Shown: one piece after another, positions 26,665 through 34,098 of the stretch | Numbering within the stretch: position 1 is the first letter of the stretch | How the letters are laid out: the number at the start of each line of letters is the position of its first letter | Assembly (NCBI GenBank): GCA_017440045.1 | Contig: JAFSIA010000052.1 | Span: 1 to 54,894 of the forward strand | Reading direction: 5' to 3' | From: Lachnospiraceae bacterium | GTDB taxonomy: Bacteria > Bacillota > Clostridia > Lachnospirales > Lachnospiraceae | Length of the DNA: 54,894 bases | The notes under the pieces: generated by a model | Told to the model about the DNA's origin: nothing | The model's input: the letters and a program-made list of their open reading frames with translations, nothing else | Databases searched by the model: none | Position numbers and translations under genes: made by a program

Positions 26665-28863
26665 TTAATCATCATCCTCGTCATTTGGCTTCATTCTTCC
26701 TTCTGCGTATTTCTTTTTAGAAATAACATACCAAAGTGAACCTGCAATACATACTGAAGAGTAAGCTCCCGCCATAATTCCAACTATAAGTGGAAGAGCA
26801 AATTCCTTCATGGCCGTAACGCCCAGCACATAGAGAGCTGCTACTGTTACAAAGGTAGTAAGTGATGTGTAAATAGAACGTGTCAAGGTGTCTGTTATAG
26901 CACTATTTACATGCACTTTCAAATCGCCTTCATAGTTCGCCTCTCTGATTTTTTCTCTAATTCTGTCAAATACTACAATTGTTGCATTTATAGAATATCC
27001 TAAAATCGTAAGTATACATGCAATAAATGTATTTCCTACTGTTGTCCATGATGCTGCATAGAAAATTATTACAACCATAATATCGTGAACAAGTGCCATA
27101 ATTGAGCTGGTTGCAAAGCCAATATCCCTAAATCTTATAAAGATATAAAGAAGCATACATACTATTGCCACGGCAGCTGCAATAATGGAATTCTTCCACA
27201 TTTCATCGCTTACTGTAGCACTAACCTTAGATTCATCAAACTTACCTTCAATGGCACCGAACTTTTCCACCAGCATATTTTTTATGTCTTCCTGAACCTG
27301 CGTACTAAGCTCTCTTGTTCTTATAACATACTCATTTGTGCCATCTACTGCATTAGCCAACACATCTCCACCGCCTACAATCTTCTCGATTTCAGGAAGT
27401 ATCTCCTTGTTGAACTCTGCGATTGGATAATTCTTTTCAAATTCTACACTTGTAGAAACACCACCCTGGAACTCTACACTGTAGTTAAATGTGTTTTCTC
27501 TATCACCAATAACACCATTTGTGTTAAGCAACATAATCACTGCACCAGCTACAACTATAATTGATGAAATAGCAAAGAAAATCTTTTTCTTACTAAGGAA
27601 ATCAATGATTTTTCTATCCTTTTGGACACCATACATACTTGGCTTATCAAGTCCCATAGCATAGAGAAGATATAAGAGTCCTCTTGTAACAAACATAGCT
27701 GTAAACATCGAAATAACAATACCAAATGCAAGTGTCTTAGCAAATCCCTGAATCGGACCTGTACCCATAATCCAAAGTACTGCCGCTGCTATAAGAGTTG
27801 TAATATTTCCGTCTAAGATAGCCGATGTAGCCTTGCTAAAGCCCGTCTTTATAGCACTCTTAACATCCATACCCGAACCAAGTTCCTCCTTGATACGTGC
27901 AAAGATAATAACATTGGCATCGACAGCCATACCGATAGATAAGATAACACCTGCTATACCCGGTAATGTCAGGGTTATGTCAAATCCGTTTAATGCCAAT
28001 AAGTCCATGGCTGTATATGCTATAAGAGCAAGTCCTGCTGCGAGACCCGGTACTCTGTAAATTACAAGCATAAACACAAATACAAATGCCACGCCAATTA
28101 CACCTGCTAATAAGCTTGTATTAATAGCGTCATCACCAAGCTTTGCACCTACAACCTTAGAAGATATCTCTTTGAGCTCAAGTTTTAACGAGCCGATACG
28201 AATCATAGCAGCAAGCTCCTCAGCTTCCTCAATAGAATCCATACCACTGATAGTAGCCTTTCCGCCTGTAATCTGCTCATCTACCCTTGGGCTTGATTTC
28301 ACATCGCCATCATAAACAATATAAATTATTTTATATATATACTCTTTTGTTGCTTCTGCAAATATTTTTCCGCCTTCCTCAGTAAAATCAAGGGAAACAA
28401 CATATTCTATAGCACCACTATTCTGGTCCTGTAGTGCCTGAGCCTGGGCATCATCCACATCATCGCCCTCAAGCCACACCTTTTCTTTTTCTGTGTCAAG
28501 CTCTGTAATAAACTGTAATGTACCAGGTTTTCCCAACTTATCAAGTACTGCCTGGGCATCATCCTGACCCGGTATTTCTACAGTAATTCTATTGTCTCCT
28601 TCAGTATAGATGGATGCCTCATCACTAAGCTCGTATGCTCTCTTTTCCATCTTTAAAACAGTATCGTTAAAGTCTTCTGATGAGAACTCCTCCTCAACAA
28701 CCTCAAATGTGATACTGACACCACCCTTTAGGTCGAGACCCTGAGTAATGTTTTTTGCACTTCCCATACCTGTTTCATCTAATCCAAACATTGTGGCATA
28801 TACAAGACCAGCAATGAAAACTATGCTTAAAACGAAACAGATAATACTCTTCTTCTTGTTCAT
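26665..28863 (-). CDS. secDF: Fused protein translocase subunit SecDF
   Basis: 732 residues joining SecD and SecF, an RND-family pair that uses the proton gradient to pull secreted proteins across the membrane after SecA. SecD half: TM1, periplasmic P1 domain (GLDLKGGVSITFEV), then TM2-6 with DLLALNGFDITLTLPGIAGVILSIGMAVD (in part). SecF half: from about 420, with FNYSVEFQGGVS and SINATIVVFDRIRE. Six helices each are visible. The fusion occurs in Bacillus and many Clostridia. It is 44 nt after scfB and probably in the same transcript. No convincing terminator follows it. Confidence 0.96.
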   Translation of the reverse strand: MNKKKSIICFVLSIVFIAGLVYATMFGLDETGMGSAKNITQGLDLKGGVSITFEVVEEEFSSEDFNDTVLKMEKRAYELSDEASIYTEGDNRITVEIPGQDDAQAVLDKLGKPGTLQFITELDTEKEKVWLEGDDVDDAQAQALQDQNSGAIEYVVSLDFTEEGGKIFAEATKEYIYKIIYIVYDGDVKSSPRVDEQITGGKATISGMDSIEEAEELAAMIRIGSLKLELKEISSKVVGAKLGDDAINTSLLAGVIGVAFVFVFMLVIYRVPGLAAGLALIAYTAMDLLALNGFDITLTLPGIAGVILSIGMAVDANVIIFARIKEELGSGMDVKSAIKTGFSKATSAILDGNITTLIAAAVLWIMGTGPIQGFAKTLAFGIVISMFTAMFVTRGLLYLLYAMGLDKPSMYGVQKDRKIIDFLSKKKIFFAISSIIVVAGAVIMLLNTNGVIGDRENTFNYSVEFQGGVSTSVEFEKNYPIAEFNKEILPEIEKIVGGGDVLANAVDGTNEYVIRTRELSTQVQEDIKNMLVEKFGAIEGKFDESKVSATVSDEMWKNSIIAAAVAIVCMLLYIFIRFRDIGFATSSIMALVHDIMVVIIFYAASWTTVGNTFIACILTILGYSINATIVVFDRIREKIREANYEGDLKVHVNSAITDTLTRSIYTSLTTFVTVAALYVLGVTAMKEFALPLIVGIMAGAYSSVCIAGSLWYVISKKKYAEGRMKPNDEDDD

Positions 28864-28907
28864 TTCCTTTTACCTTTCCTTATTTAGCATCTTTCTTTTT
28901 ATCTACA

Positions 28908-30275
28908 CTATTCAGCGCACTCAGTTTCACTGAGTGCGGCCTTTATCATTATAGCGCATTCGATTCGTTTACGCTGCATCTCACAGCCTATATCATACGC
29001 ATCCTTAATATCTCCGTGGAAATTGTATGCGTTTGCTGCACAGCCACCACTACAGTAATATCTTGCAAAGCATTCCCTACATTTTGGCTTTGCATATACA
29101 TTACACATCTTAAACTCGTCCTGAATATCCGTTCTTGTAATACCGTCATATACGTTACCCATAAGGAAATCTTCGTTTCCTACGAACTGGTGACATGGAT
29201 AAAAATCACCCCATGGTGTCACTGCCAAATATTCTGTTCCGGAGCCACAGCCTGATAATCTCTTTGCTACACATGGACCCTGCTCTAAGTCGATATTAAA
29301 GTGGAAGAAGTTAAAGCCTTTACCCTCCTTCGCTCTCTTTATATATTCAACAGCAAGCTTGTCATACTCTTCTAAGATTTTTGGCAAGTCTTCCTCTCTT
29401 AAGGCATATGGCTCCTCAGGCAGTGCTACTACCGGCTCAATAGACATATGCTTAAAGCCTAAATCTGCAAAATGCTTTACATCCTCAGAGAAATCGAGAT
29501 GTTCTCTTGTAAAGGTACCTCTTACATAATAGCTCTTGTCAGCTCTCTTTTCTGCAACCTTTTGGAATTTTGGAACTATAACCTCATAGCTTCCCTTCCC
29601 GTTTCTAAAAGGTCTGTTAAAATCATTAACCTCAGGTCTTCCATCTAAGCTTAAGACCACATTTGCCATCTCTTTATCAGCAAATTCCATAATCTCATCA
29701 TTTAACAAAACACCATTTGTCGTAAGTGTAAAACGGAAGTTTTTGTTGCATTCCTTTTCACGTGAGCGACCGTACTTAACAAGCTCCTTTACAACATCCC
29801 AATTCATCAGTGGCTCTCCACCAAAGAAATCCACCTCAAGGTTAACTCTGTTTCCAGAATTTTCAATAAGAAAATCCAGTGCCTTCTTACCTACTTCTAA
29901 ACTCATAAGTGCTCTGCGTCCGTGATATTCTCCCTCTTCTGCAAAACAATATCTGCAAGCCAAATTGCAGTCATGAGCTATATGCAGGCACATAGCCTTG
30001 ACAACAGTCTTTCTCTTCTTGAAATCCATCATATACTTTTCGTATATGTCCTCTGTAAAAAGCTGTCCGTCTTCCTTTAAAGCCTTTACCTCCTCAATAG
30101 CTTCTGCTATCTCTGTATCAGCATACTTTGACTCCAACGCTTCAATAATCTGTTCTTCTGTTTTATCTTCAAACATAGCTATTACATCATATGTAACCTC
30201 ATCAACAACATGAACTGCACCGCTGTTCACATCCATAACTATGTTGTATCCGTTATTTTTATACTGGTGTATCAA
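28908..30275 (-). CDS. scfB: SCIFF peptide radical SAM maturase
   Basis: Installs a thioether crosslink in the SCIFF peptide encoded just upstream. 455 residues from a TTG at 30275 that has AAGGAG 7 nt upstream and starts MIHQYKNNGYNIVMDVNSG, the usual beginning of this family. Radical SAM motif CNLACRYC (Cys103, 107, 110), then SPASM/auxiliary-cluster cysteines: C in GCGSGTEYLAV, CHQF, CNVYAKPKCRECFARYYCSGGC and a final C near the end. The longer frame beginning at 30350 is intergenic. The function of the modified peptide is unknown in biology at large. Confidence 0.93.
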   Translation of the reverse strand: MIHQYKNNGYNIVMDVNSGAVHVVDEVTYDVIAMFEDKTEEQIIEALESKYADTEIAEAIEEVKALKEDGQLFTEDIYEKYMMDFKKRKTVVKAMCLHIAHDCNLACRYCFAEEGEYHGRRALMSLEVGKKALDFLIENSGNRVNLEVDFFGGEPLMNWDVVKELVKYGRSREKECNKNFRFTLTTNGVLLNDEIMEFADKEMANVVLSLDGRPEVNDFNRPFRNGKGSYEVIVPKFQKVAEKRADKSYYVRGTFTREHLDFSEDVKHFADLGFKHMSIEPVVALPEEPYALREEDLPKILEEYDKLAVEYIKRAKEGKGFNFFHFNIDLEQGPCVAKRLSGCGSGTEYLAVTPWGDFYPCHQFVGNEDFLMGNVYDGITRTDIQDEFKMCNVYAKPKCRECFARYYCSGGCAANAYNFHGDIKDAYDIGCEMQRKRIECAIMIKAALSETECAE

Positions 30276-30335
30276 AACGATTCTCCTTCCCATTTGCACC
30301 CTTTGCCAAGGCGCATCCTTGACCAAGTAACTATG

Positions 30336-30361
30336 AAGGCAGCGATACAAATCGCTGCCTC
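30336..30361 (-). promoter_or_regulatory. Hairpin between scfA and scfB
   Basis: Perfect 10-bp stem AGGCAGCGAT/ATCGCTGCCT (30337-30346 with 30351-30360) and a 4-nt loop. It has no U-tract on the minus strand, so it is more likely an mRNA 3'-end stabiliser, processing site or partial attenuator that lets scfA outnumber scfB than a full terminator. The surrounding 30276-30444 shows no gene. Confidence 0.5.
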
Positions 30362-30444
30362 CCTATCCAATCAAAGCACTATGTAACTCTGATTTAATTT
30401 TTAGTATAACCGTGACTTCTCATCAACCACGATTTATCAACTAA

Positions 30445-30588
30445 TTACTTCTGGCTCTCACAGCTCTGATTTCCAACTGTGCATGATGTCTTACATGCTG
30501 ACTGGCATGATGTCTGGCACTCGCCACATCCACCACTAACCATAGTATTCTTTAAAGTCTTCTTTGTTAATGTCTTAATATGTTTCAT
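30445..30588 (-). CDS. scfA: SCIFF (six cysteines in forty-five) ribosomally made peptide precursor
   Basis: 47 residues, with all six cysteines in the C-terminal half: Cys21, 24, 28, 32, 36 and 43, and the family signature CGECQTSCQSACKTSC. The N-terminal part (MKHIKTLTKKTLKNT) is the leader recognised by the maturase. ATG at 30588 has AGGAGG 6-7 nt upstream; the longer frame from 30657 is rejected. SCIFF is nearly universal in Clostridia, and its role is unknown. It has its own promoter overlapping the end of sigK. Confidence 0.95.
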   Translation of the reverse strand: MKHIKTLTKKTLKNTMVSGGCGECQTSCQSACKTSCTVGNQSCESQK

Positions 30589-30628
30589 CGTATTCCTCCT
30601 AAATTGCATTAGCATTACAATATATACT

Positions 30629-30657
30629 AGTCTACCATATGATAAAAAATTTGGCAA
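30629..30657 (-). promoter_or_regulatory. Predicted scfA promoter
   Basis: Minus strand TTGCCA (30652-30657), 17-nt spacer, TAGACT (30629-30634). The -35 box lies 3 nt past the sigK stop, so scfA can be expressed apart from sigK. Confidence 0.6.
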
Positions 30658-30660
30658 ATA

Positions 30661-31293
30661 CTATTTATACTGCTTGTAAAAATCTTCTTTTAATTTTTCA
30701 AGTGCCTTTTTTTCTATTCGGCTGACATAACTTCTCGATATGTTAAGCTTACTAGCCAGCTCACGCTGTGTTATCTCATTTCCACCAGCCAAACCATACC
30801 TTAGTGTAATAATTTCCTGTTCCCGCTTATCCAGTATCTGTTTAAATTTCTCTCCCAGCCACTTTAGTTTTAAAAACTTGTCATAATCGGCCACAACATC
30901 AAACTCTTCACATTCGATTATCTCAAGAAGATGAATTGCATTTCCTTCTTTATCCGTTCCTATAGGCTCGTAGAGACTGACTTCTCTCGCTCTCTTTTTC
31001 TCACTTCGAAGATGCATAAGTATCTCATTATCTATACATTTACTGGCATATGTGCCAAGTCGTATACCTTTTGAGTCATCAAAGCTATTAACAGCTTTAA
31101 TCAGTCCTATAGTTCCTATAGACAACAAATCCTCCGGCACGCCGTCTCCTTTGCCGTATTTTTTCACAATATGTGCTACCAGACGGAGATTTCGCTCTAC
31201 TAACACATCTTTTGCATGCTGGTCTCCATCTCTAAACCTTTCAAGCCACATAGCTTCTTCTTCCTTGGTAAGAGGTTCTCTAAACGCCTCCAT
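30661..31293 (-). CDS. sigK: Sporulation sigma factor SigK family, no pro-sequence
   Basis: 210-residue sigma-70 family protein with regions 2 (NLRLVAHIVKKYGKGDGVPEDLLSIGTIGLIKA, in part), 3 and 4 (TQRELASKLNISRSYVSRIEKKALEKL). It is closest in pattern to SigK, the late mother-cell factor. The gene is continuous, with no skin-type interruption. The N-terminus begins MEAFREPLTKEEE and lacks the hydrophobic pro-sequence of Bacillus SigK, as in some clostridia. ATG at 31293 has AGGTGG 5 nt upstream; a GTG 3 codons earlier overlaps that site and is rejected. It lies 55 nt after the U32 gene. Presence does not by itself prove sporulation. Confidence 0.87.
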   Translation of the reverse strand: MEAFREPLTKEEEAMWLERFRDGDQHAKDVLVERNLRLVAHIVKKYGKGDGVPEDLLSIGTIGLIKAVNSFDDSKGIRLGTYASKCIDNEILMHLRSEKKRAREVSLYEPIGTDKEGNAIHLLEIIECEEFDVVADYDKFLKLKWLGEKFKQILDKREQEIITLRYGLAGGNEITQRELASKLNISRSYVSRIEKKALEKLKEDFYKQYK

Positions 31294-31348
31294 AAAGACC
31301 ACCTGCTTATGTTTATTACATTTTATGCAGATGGCGGGTCCAAGGTGC

Positions 31349-32578
31349 CTACTGTTTTTCTTCTCTTCTTAGGATATCAAATTCCGAAAGCTCTATGCCC
31401 AAATCCACATAAAGAACCTGCTTTGGATGTGGAGCGTTCTCCTGAGCTTTTCCCTCTTCGTCATATATAGCTTTCACAGTAACTGTTATATTTTCACCGC
31501 TAGGCTTCATCACTTCTATAGTCTCACCTACAGTAAATTTGTTTCTCTGCTCAATCCTATATCCCAAATGATTTTTTTCACCTATTATTCCAAGATAAGT
31601 GTACTCTTTTACGTAGGTATTGCTATCATATATCTGAGTGTTCTCATCCGGCTTGCCAAAGAAAAATCCTGTTGTGTACTGTCTGTATGTACACTTGGCA
31701 ATCTCAGCCTTGTAGAATGGTATTCTCGATTCATAGTACTCTTTAGACTTTCTATAATCATCAATAGCCATTCTGTATGTTCTGGCAACAGTGGCCACAT
31801 ACAGTGCAGTTTTCATTCTTCCCTCAATCTTGAAGCTGTCAATACCCGATTCCATCATCTCAGGAATATGCTCTATCATACATAAATCCTTTGAGTTAAA
31901 TATATATGTGCCTCTCTCATTCTCATATACAGGCATATACTCTCCTGGTCTTGACTCCTCCATAACAGCATACTTCCATCTGCATGGATGTGTGCAAGCC
32001 CCCTTATTTGCATCTCTTCCTGCCATAAAACTGCTCAAAAGACATCTTCCAGAATAGGAAATGCACATAGCTCCATGTATAAAGCTCTCAATTTCCAAGT
32101 CTTTTGGAATGTTTTCCCTGATTTCTTTTATCTCTTTTAACGACAGCTCTCTAGCTGTGACAACTCTCTTCGCTCCAAGACTATGCCAAAAATTAAATGT
32201 TCCATAGTTTGTATTATTTGCCTGAGTGCTTATGTGTATCTCTATGTCAGGACAAACCTCTTTAGCTATGGTAAATATAGCAGGGTCCGCGATAATAAGT
32301 GCGTCCGGCTTTATATCTCTAAGCTCCTCCATATATTCTCTGACACCTGTCAAATCGTCATTATGAGCTAAAATATTAACTGTAACAAATACCTTTACAT
32401 CATGCTTATGAGCGAAGGCAATACCTTCTATCATCTCTTCTTTTGTAAAATTCTTAGCCTTAGCTCTGAGACCAAAGGCTTCACCGCCAATGTATACCGC
32501 ATCTGCACCATACATTACAGCAACCTTTAAAACCTCCAAGCTACTAGCCGGTATTAACAATTCTGGTCTGCTATACAT
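31349..32578 (-). CDS. trhP: U32 family protein, tRNA U34 hydroxylation (TrhP/YrrO type)
   Basis: 409 residues. The peptidase U32 signature is present: ESFIHGAMCISYSGRCLLSS with downstream CTHPCR cysteines, and the C-terminal EGRMKTALYVATV. In Bacillus subtilis and E. coli, U32 proteins of this group use prephenate to help make 5-hydroxyuridine at tRNA position 34, rather than acting as peptidases. The next gene upstream is a TrmR-like methyltransferase that methylates that same base, so the pair makes 5-methoxyuridine (known for the families, inferred here). The cysteines may hold an iron-sulfur cluster. ATG 32578 has AGAGGAG. Confidence 0.85.
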   Translation of the reverse strand: MYSRPELLIPASSLEVLKVAVMYGADAVYIGGEAFGLRAKAKNFTKEEMIEGIAFAHKHDVKVFVTVNILAHNDDLTGVREYMEELRDIKPDALIIADPAIFTIAKEVCPDIEIHISTQANNTNYGTFNFWHSLGAKRVVTARELSLKEIKEIRENIPKDLEIESFIHGAMCISYSGRCLLSSFMAGRDANKGACTHPCRWKYAVMEESRPGEYMPVYENERGTYIFNSKDLCMIEHIPEMMESGIDSFKIEGRMKTALYVATVARTYRMAIDDYRKSKEYYESRIPFYKAEIAKCTYRQYTTGFFFGKPDENTQIYDSNTYVKEYTYLGIIGEKNHLGYRIEQRNKFTVGETIEVMKPSGENITVTVKAIYDEEGKAQENAPHPKQVLYVDLGIELSEFDILRREEKQ

Positions 32579-32595
32579 TTTATCACTCCTCTAAA

Positions 32596-33240
32596 CTATC
32601 TCTTTACACTTATAGTTATACCATCTCCGATTGGGACTATGGTCGTTTCAAGCTCATCCATATGCTTTACCTGATACATATACTCCCTCATACGACTGTG
32701 TATAGTGCGATTTCGCCTTATAACTCCGTATCTTGACTCTATTATATCTCCATCCTGAAGTACATTGTCAGCTATGAGCACTGCTCCCGGCTTCATCAGT
32801 CTTAATACCTCAGGCAAAAAGTTTATATACTGCGCTTTCGCCGCATCCATAAATACAAAATCATAGGAACCAGACTCTAAATCCTTCATCACTTCCATAG
32901 CATCACCCTCCAAAAGAGTAATCTTGTCAGTTGCATTTGCCTTAGCAATATTCTCCTTCGCCTGCACTATTCTCTTGTCATAGTTTTCAATTGTTGTAAT
33001 ATGTCCGCCTTCCGGCATATATTCACTCATAAGAATTGCCGAGTATCCGATAGCACATCCGAGCTCCAATATGTTTTTAGGCTGCTTAATAGTAAGCATA
33101 ACCCTCAAAAAGCTCTCCATCTCTTTTCGGATAATCGGCACATTATCTTTTATTGCACACTGTTCTATTTCTTGTAAACACTGGCTATTAGAAGTCTCTA
33201 ACGAATGAATATATGACACTATTCTGTCATTTACTATCAT
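32596..33240 (-). CDS. trmR: O-methyltransferase, tRNA 5-hydroxyuridine methyltransferase type
   Basis: 214-residue class I SAM-dependent methyltransferase of the catechol-O-methyltransferase-like group (YrrM). SAM-binding motif ILELGCAIGYSAILMS, acidic residue in TTIENYDKR, metal-binding region FVFMDAAKAQY and IADNVL. In Bacillus, YrrM/TrmR converts 5-hydroxyuridine at tRNA position 34 to 5-methoxyuridine. The synteny with the U32 gene (17 nt gap) and the MltG-like gene (17 nt gap) supports that role over small-molecule methylation. ATG 33240 with GGAG 7 nt upstream. Confidence 0.85.
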   Translation of the reverse strand: MIVNDRIVSYIHSLETSNSQCLQEIEQCAIKDNVPIIRKEMESFLRVMLTIKQPKNILELGCAIGYSAILMSEYMPEGGHITTIENYDKRIVQAKENIAKANATDKITLLEGDAMEVMKDLESGSYDFVFMDAAKAQYINFLPEVLRLMKPGAVLIADNVLQDGDIIESRYGVIRRNRTIHSRMREYMYQVKHMDELETTIVPIGDGITISVKR

Positions 33241-33257
33241 CAGAATTCTCCATTCTA

Positions 33258-33698
33258 CTATTCTTTATCTTCACTGTCAGACTGAGTTTCTTTAGGCTTT
33301 GTTGTCTTCTTCTCGTCTTCATCCTCATCTTCTTTTGGAGCATTTGCATTAATAATCTCTACGATATCTTCCACATTATGTTCCGTGTTAAATTCATAAG
33401 TACCCGGTGTGATAATAAGCTCGTATAACAACGCTTGCACTTCAAAGATTCCTGCATCTTCAATGAGTCCGTTCTCTTTAAGAATATTACCCAACTCTGA
33501 TACAGTTGTATCCTTCGGTATAGTTACAACCACATCTACGCCCTCTCCAAAGTCAGCCATAGCCTCCTCTGAGAAAATTCTTGAACCATATTCAAATGTC
33601 TTTGAACAAACCACATAAAACACTGCAACAATAGCTGCTATAATAACCATCTTAATAGTTATTCGAAATATCATAGTGGAAGTTTTACGTAAACTCAT
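33258..33698 (-). CDS. Short MltG/YceG-like membrane protein lacking the catalytic domain
   Basis: 146 residues: TM helix (about 12-30), then an extracellular segment with the N-terminal YceG pattern VVVTIPKDTTVSELGNIL and PGTYEFNTEHNVEDIVEIIN, the LysM-like subdomain, and a Glu/Asp/Lys-rich tail. Full-length MltG has about 330-370 residues, with a catalytic Glu that is absent here. It occupies the yrrL (mltG) position of the conserved yrrK-yrrO cluster, so it is probably a natural short homologue. The stop is clean and the tail is compositionally biased, not a truncated enzyme core. Function unknown: perhaps peptidoglycan binding. Confidence 0.72.
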   Translation of the reverse strand: MSLRKTSTMIFRITIKMVIIAAIVAVFYVVCSKTFEYGSRIFSEEAMADFGEGVDVVVTIPKDTTVSELGNILKENGLIEDAGIFEVQALLYELIITPGTYEFNTEHNVEDIVEIINANAPKEDEDEDEKKTTKPKETQSDSEDKE

Positions 33699-33758
33699 CT
33701 GATTAACCTGCCTATCCTACAAATATATCTTTAACCAAATAGCATTATAAACAAAAGC

Positions 33759-34097
33759 CTATAAAAAGTCTAGTTCTAATTCTAAATCAGCCACAAGCAT
33801 TACATTTATCTGCTGCATCATCTTACAAAGAATTAACTCAGCATTTAAGAACTCTCTGACCACGCTGTTGGTAAGCAAGTCTGAATACTGCTCTGCAAGC
33901 TCCTGCATAGCATACCTGTTCTCGCCATTATTATTTATCTGCATATTTACATTGGCAGCTCTGAATTCATTTACTTTTGCTTTAAGTTCCGGCGTCTGGC
34001 TAAGCAGCCTTCTGTACATATCATAATTTCTGTACTCATCACTATCTAATATAACCTGCTTGAATTCCTCAGCCTTTGCTTTAACTGCTTCAGTCAC
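33759..34097 (-). CDS. YlbF family protein
   Basis: About 112 residues, all helical in appearance, matching the YlbF/YmcA-type family: the LKAKVNEFRAANVNMQ stretch and the C-terminal helix with LILCKMMQQIN. In Bacillus, YlbF and YmcA form part of the Y-complex that steers RNase Y and affects competence and biofilm. Here the gene directly follows RNase J, so a role in RNA decay is tempting (inference). I prefer a GTG start at 34097, one base after the rnj stop with GGAGG 9 nt upstream. A TTG at 34106 would abut GGAGG with no spacing. Confidence 0.78.
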   Translation of the reverse strand: MTEAVKAKAEEFKQVILDSDEYRNYDMYRRLLSQTPELKAKVNEFRAANVNMQINNNGENRYAMQELAEQYSDLLTNSVVREFLNAELILCKMMQQINVMLVADLELELDFL

Positions 34098-34098
34098 T

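Noticed and set aside
30276-30350. 25-residue N-terminal extension of ScfB
   Set aside because: It crosses the intercistronic hairpin, has no RBS, and the family normally starts at MIHQYK, here a TTG with AAGGAG.
30589-30657. Extended SCIFF precursor starting at 30657
   Set aside because: It would begin at the predicted promoter; the ATG at 30588 has a strong AGGAGG and yields the usual length.
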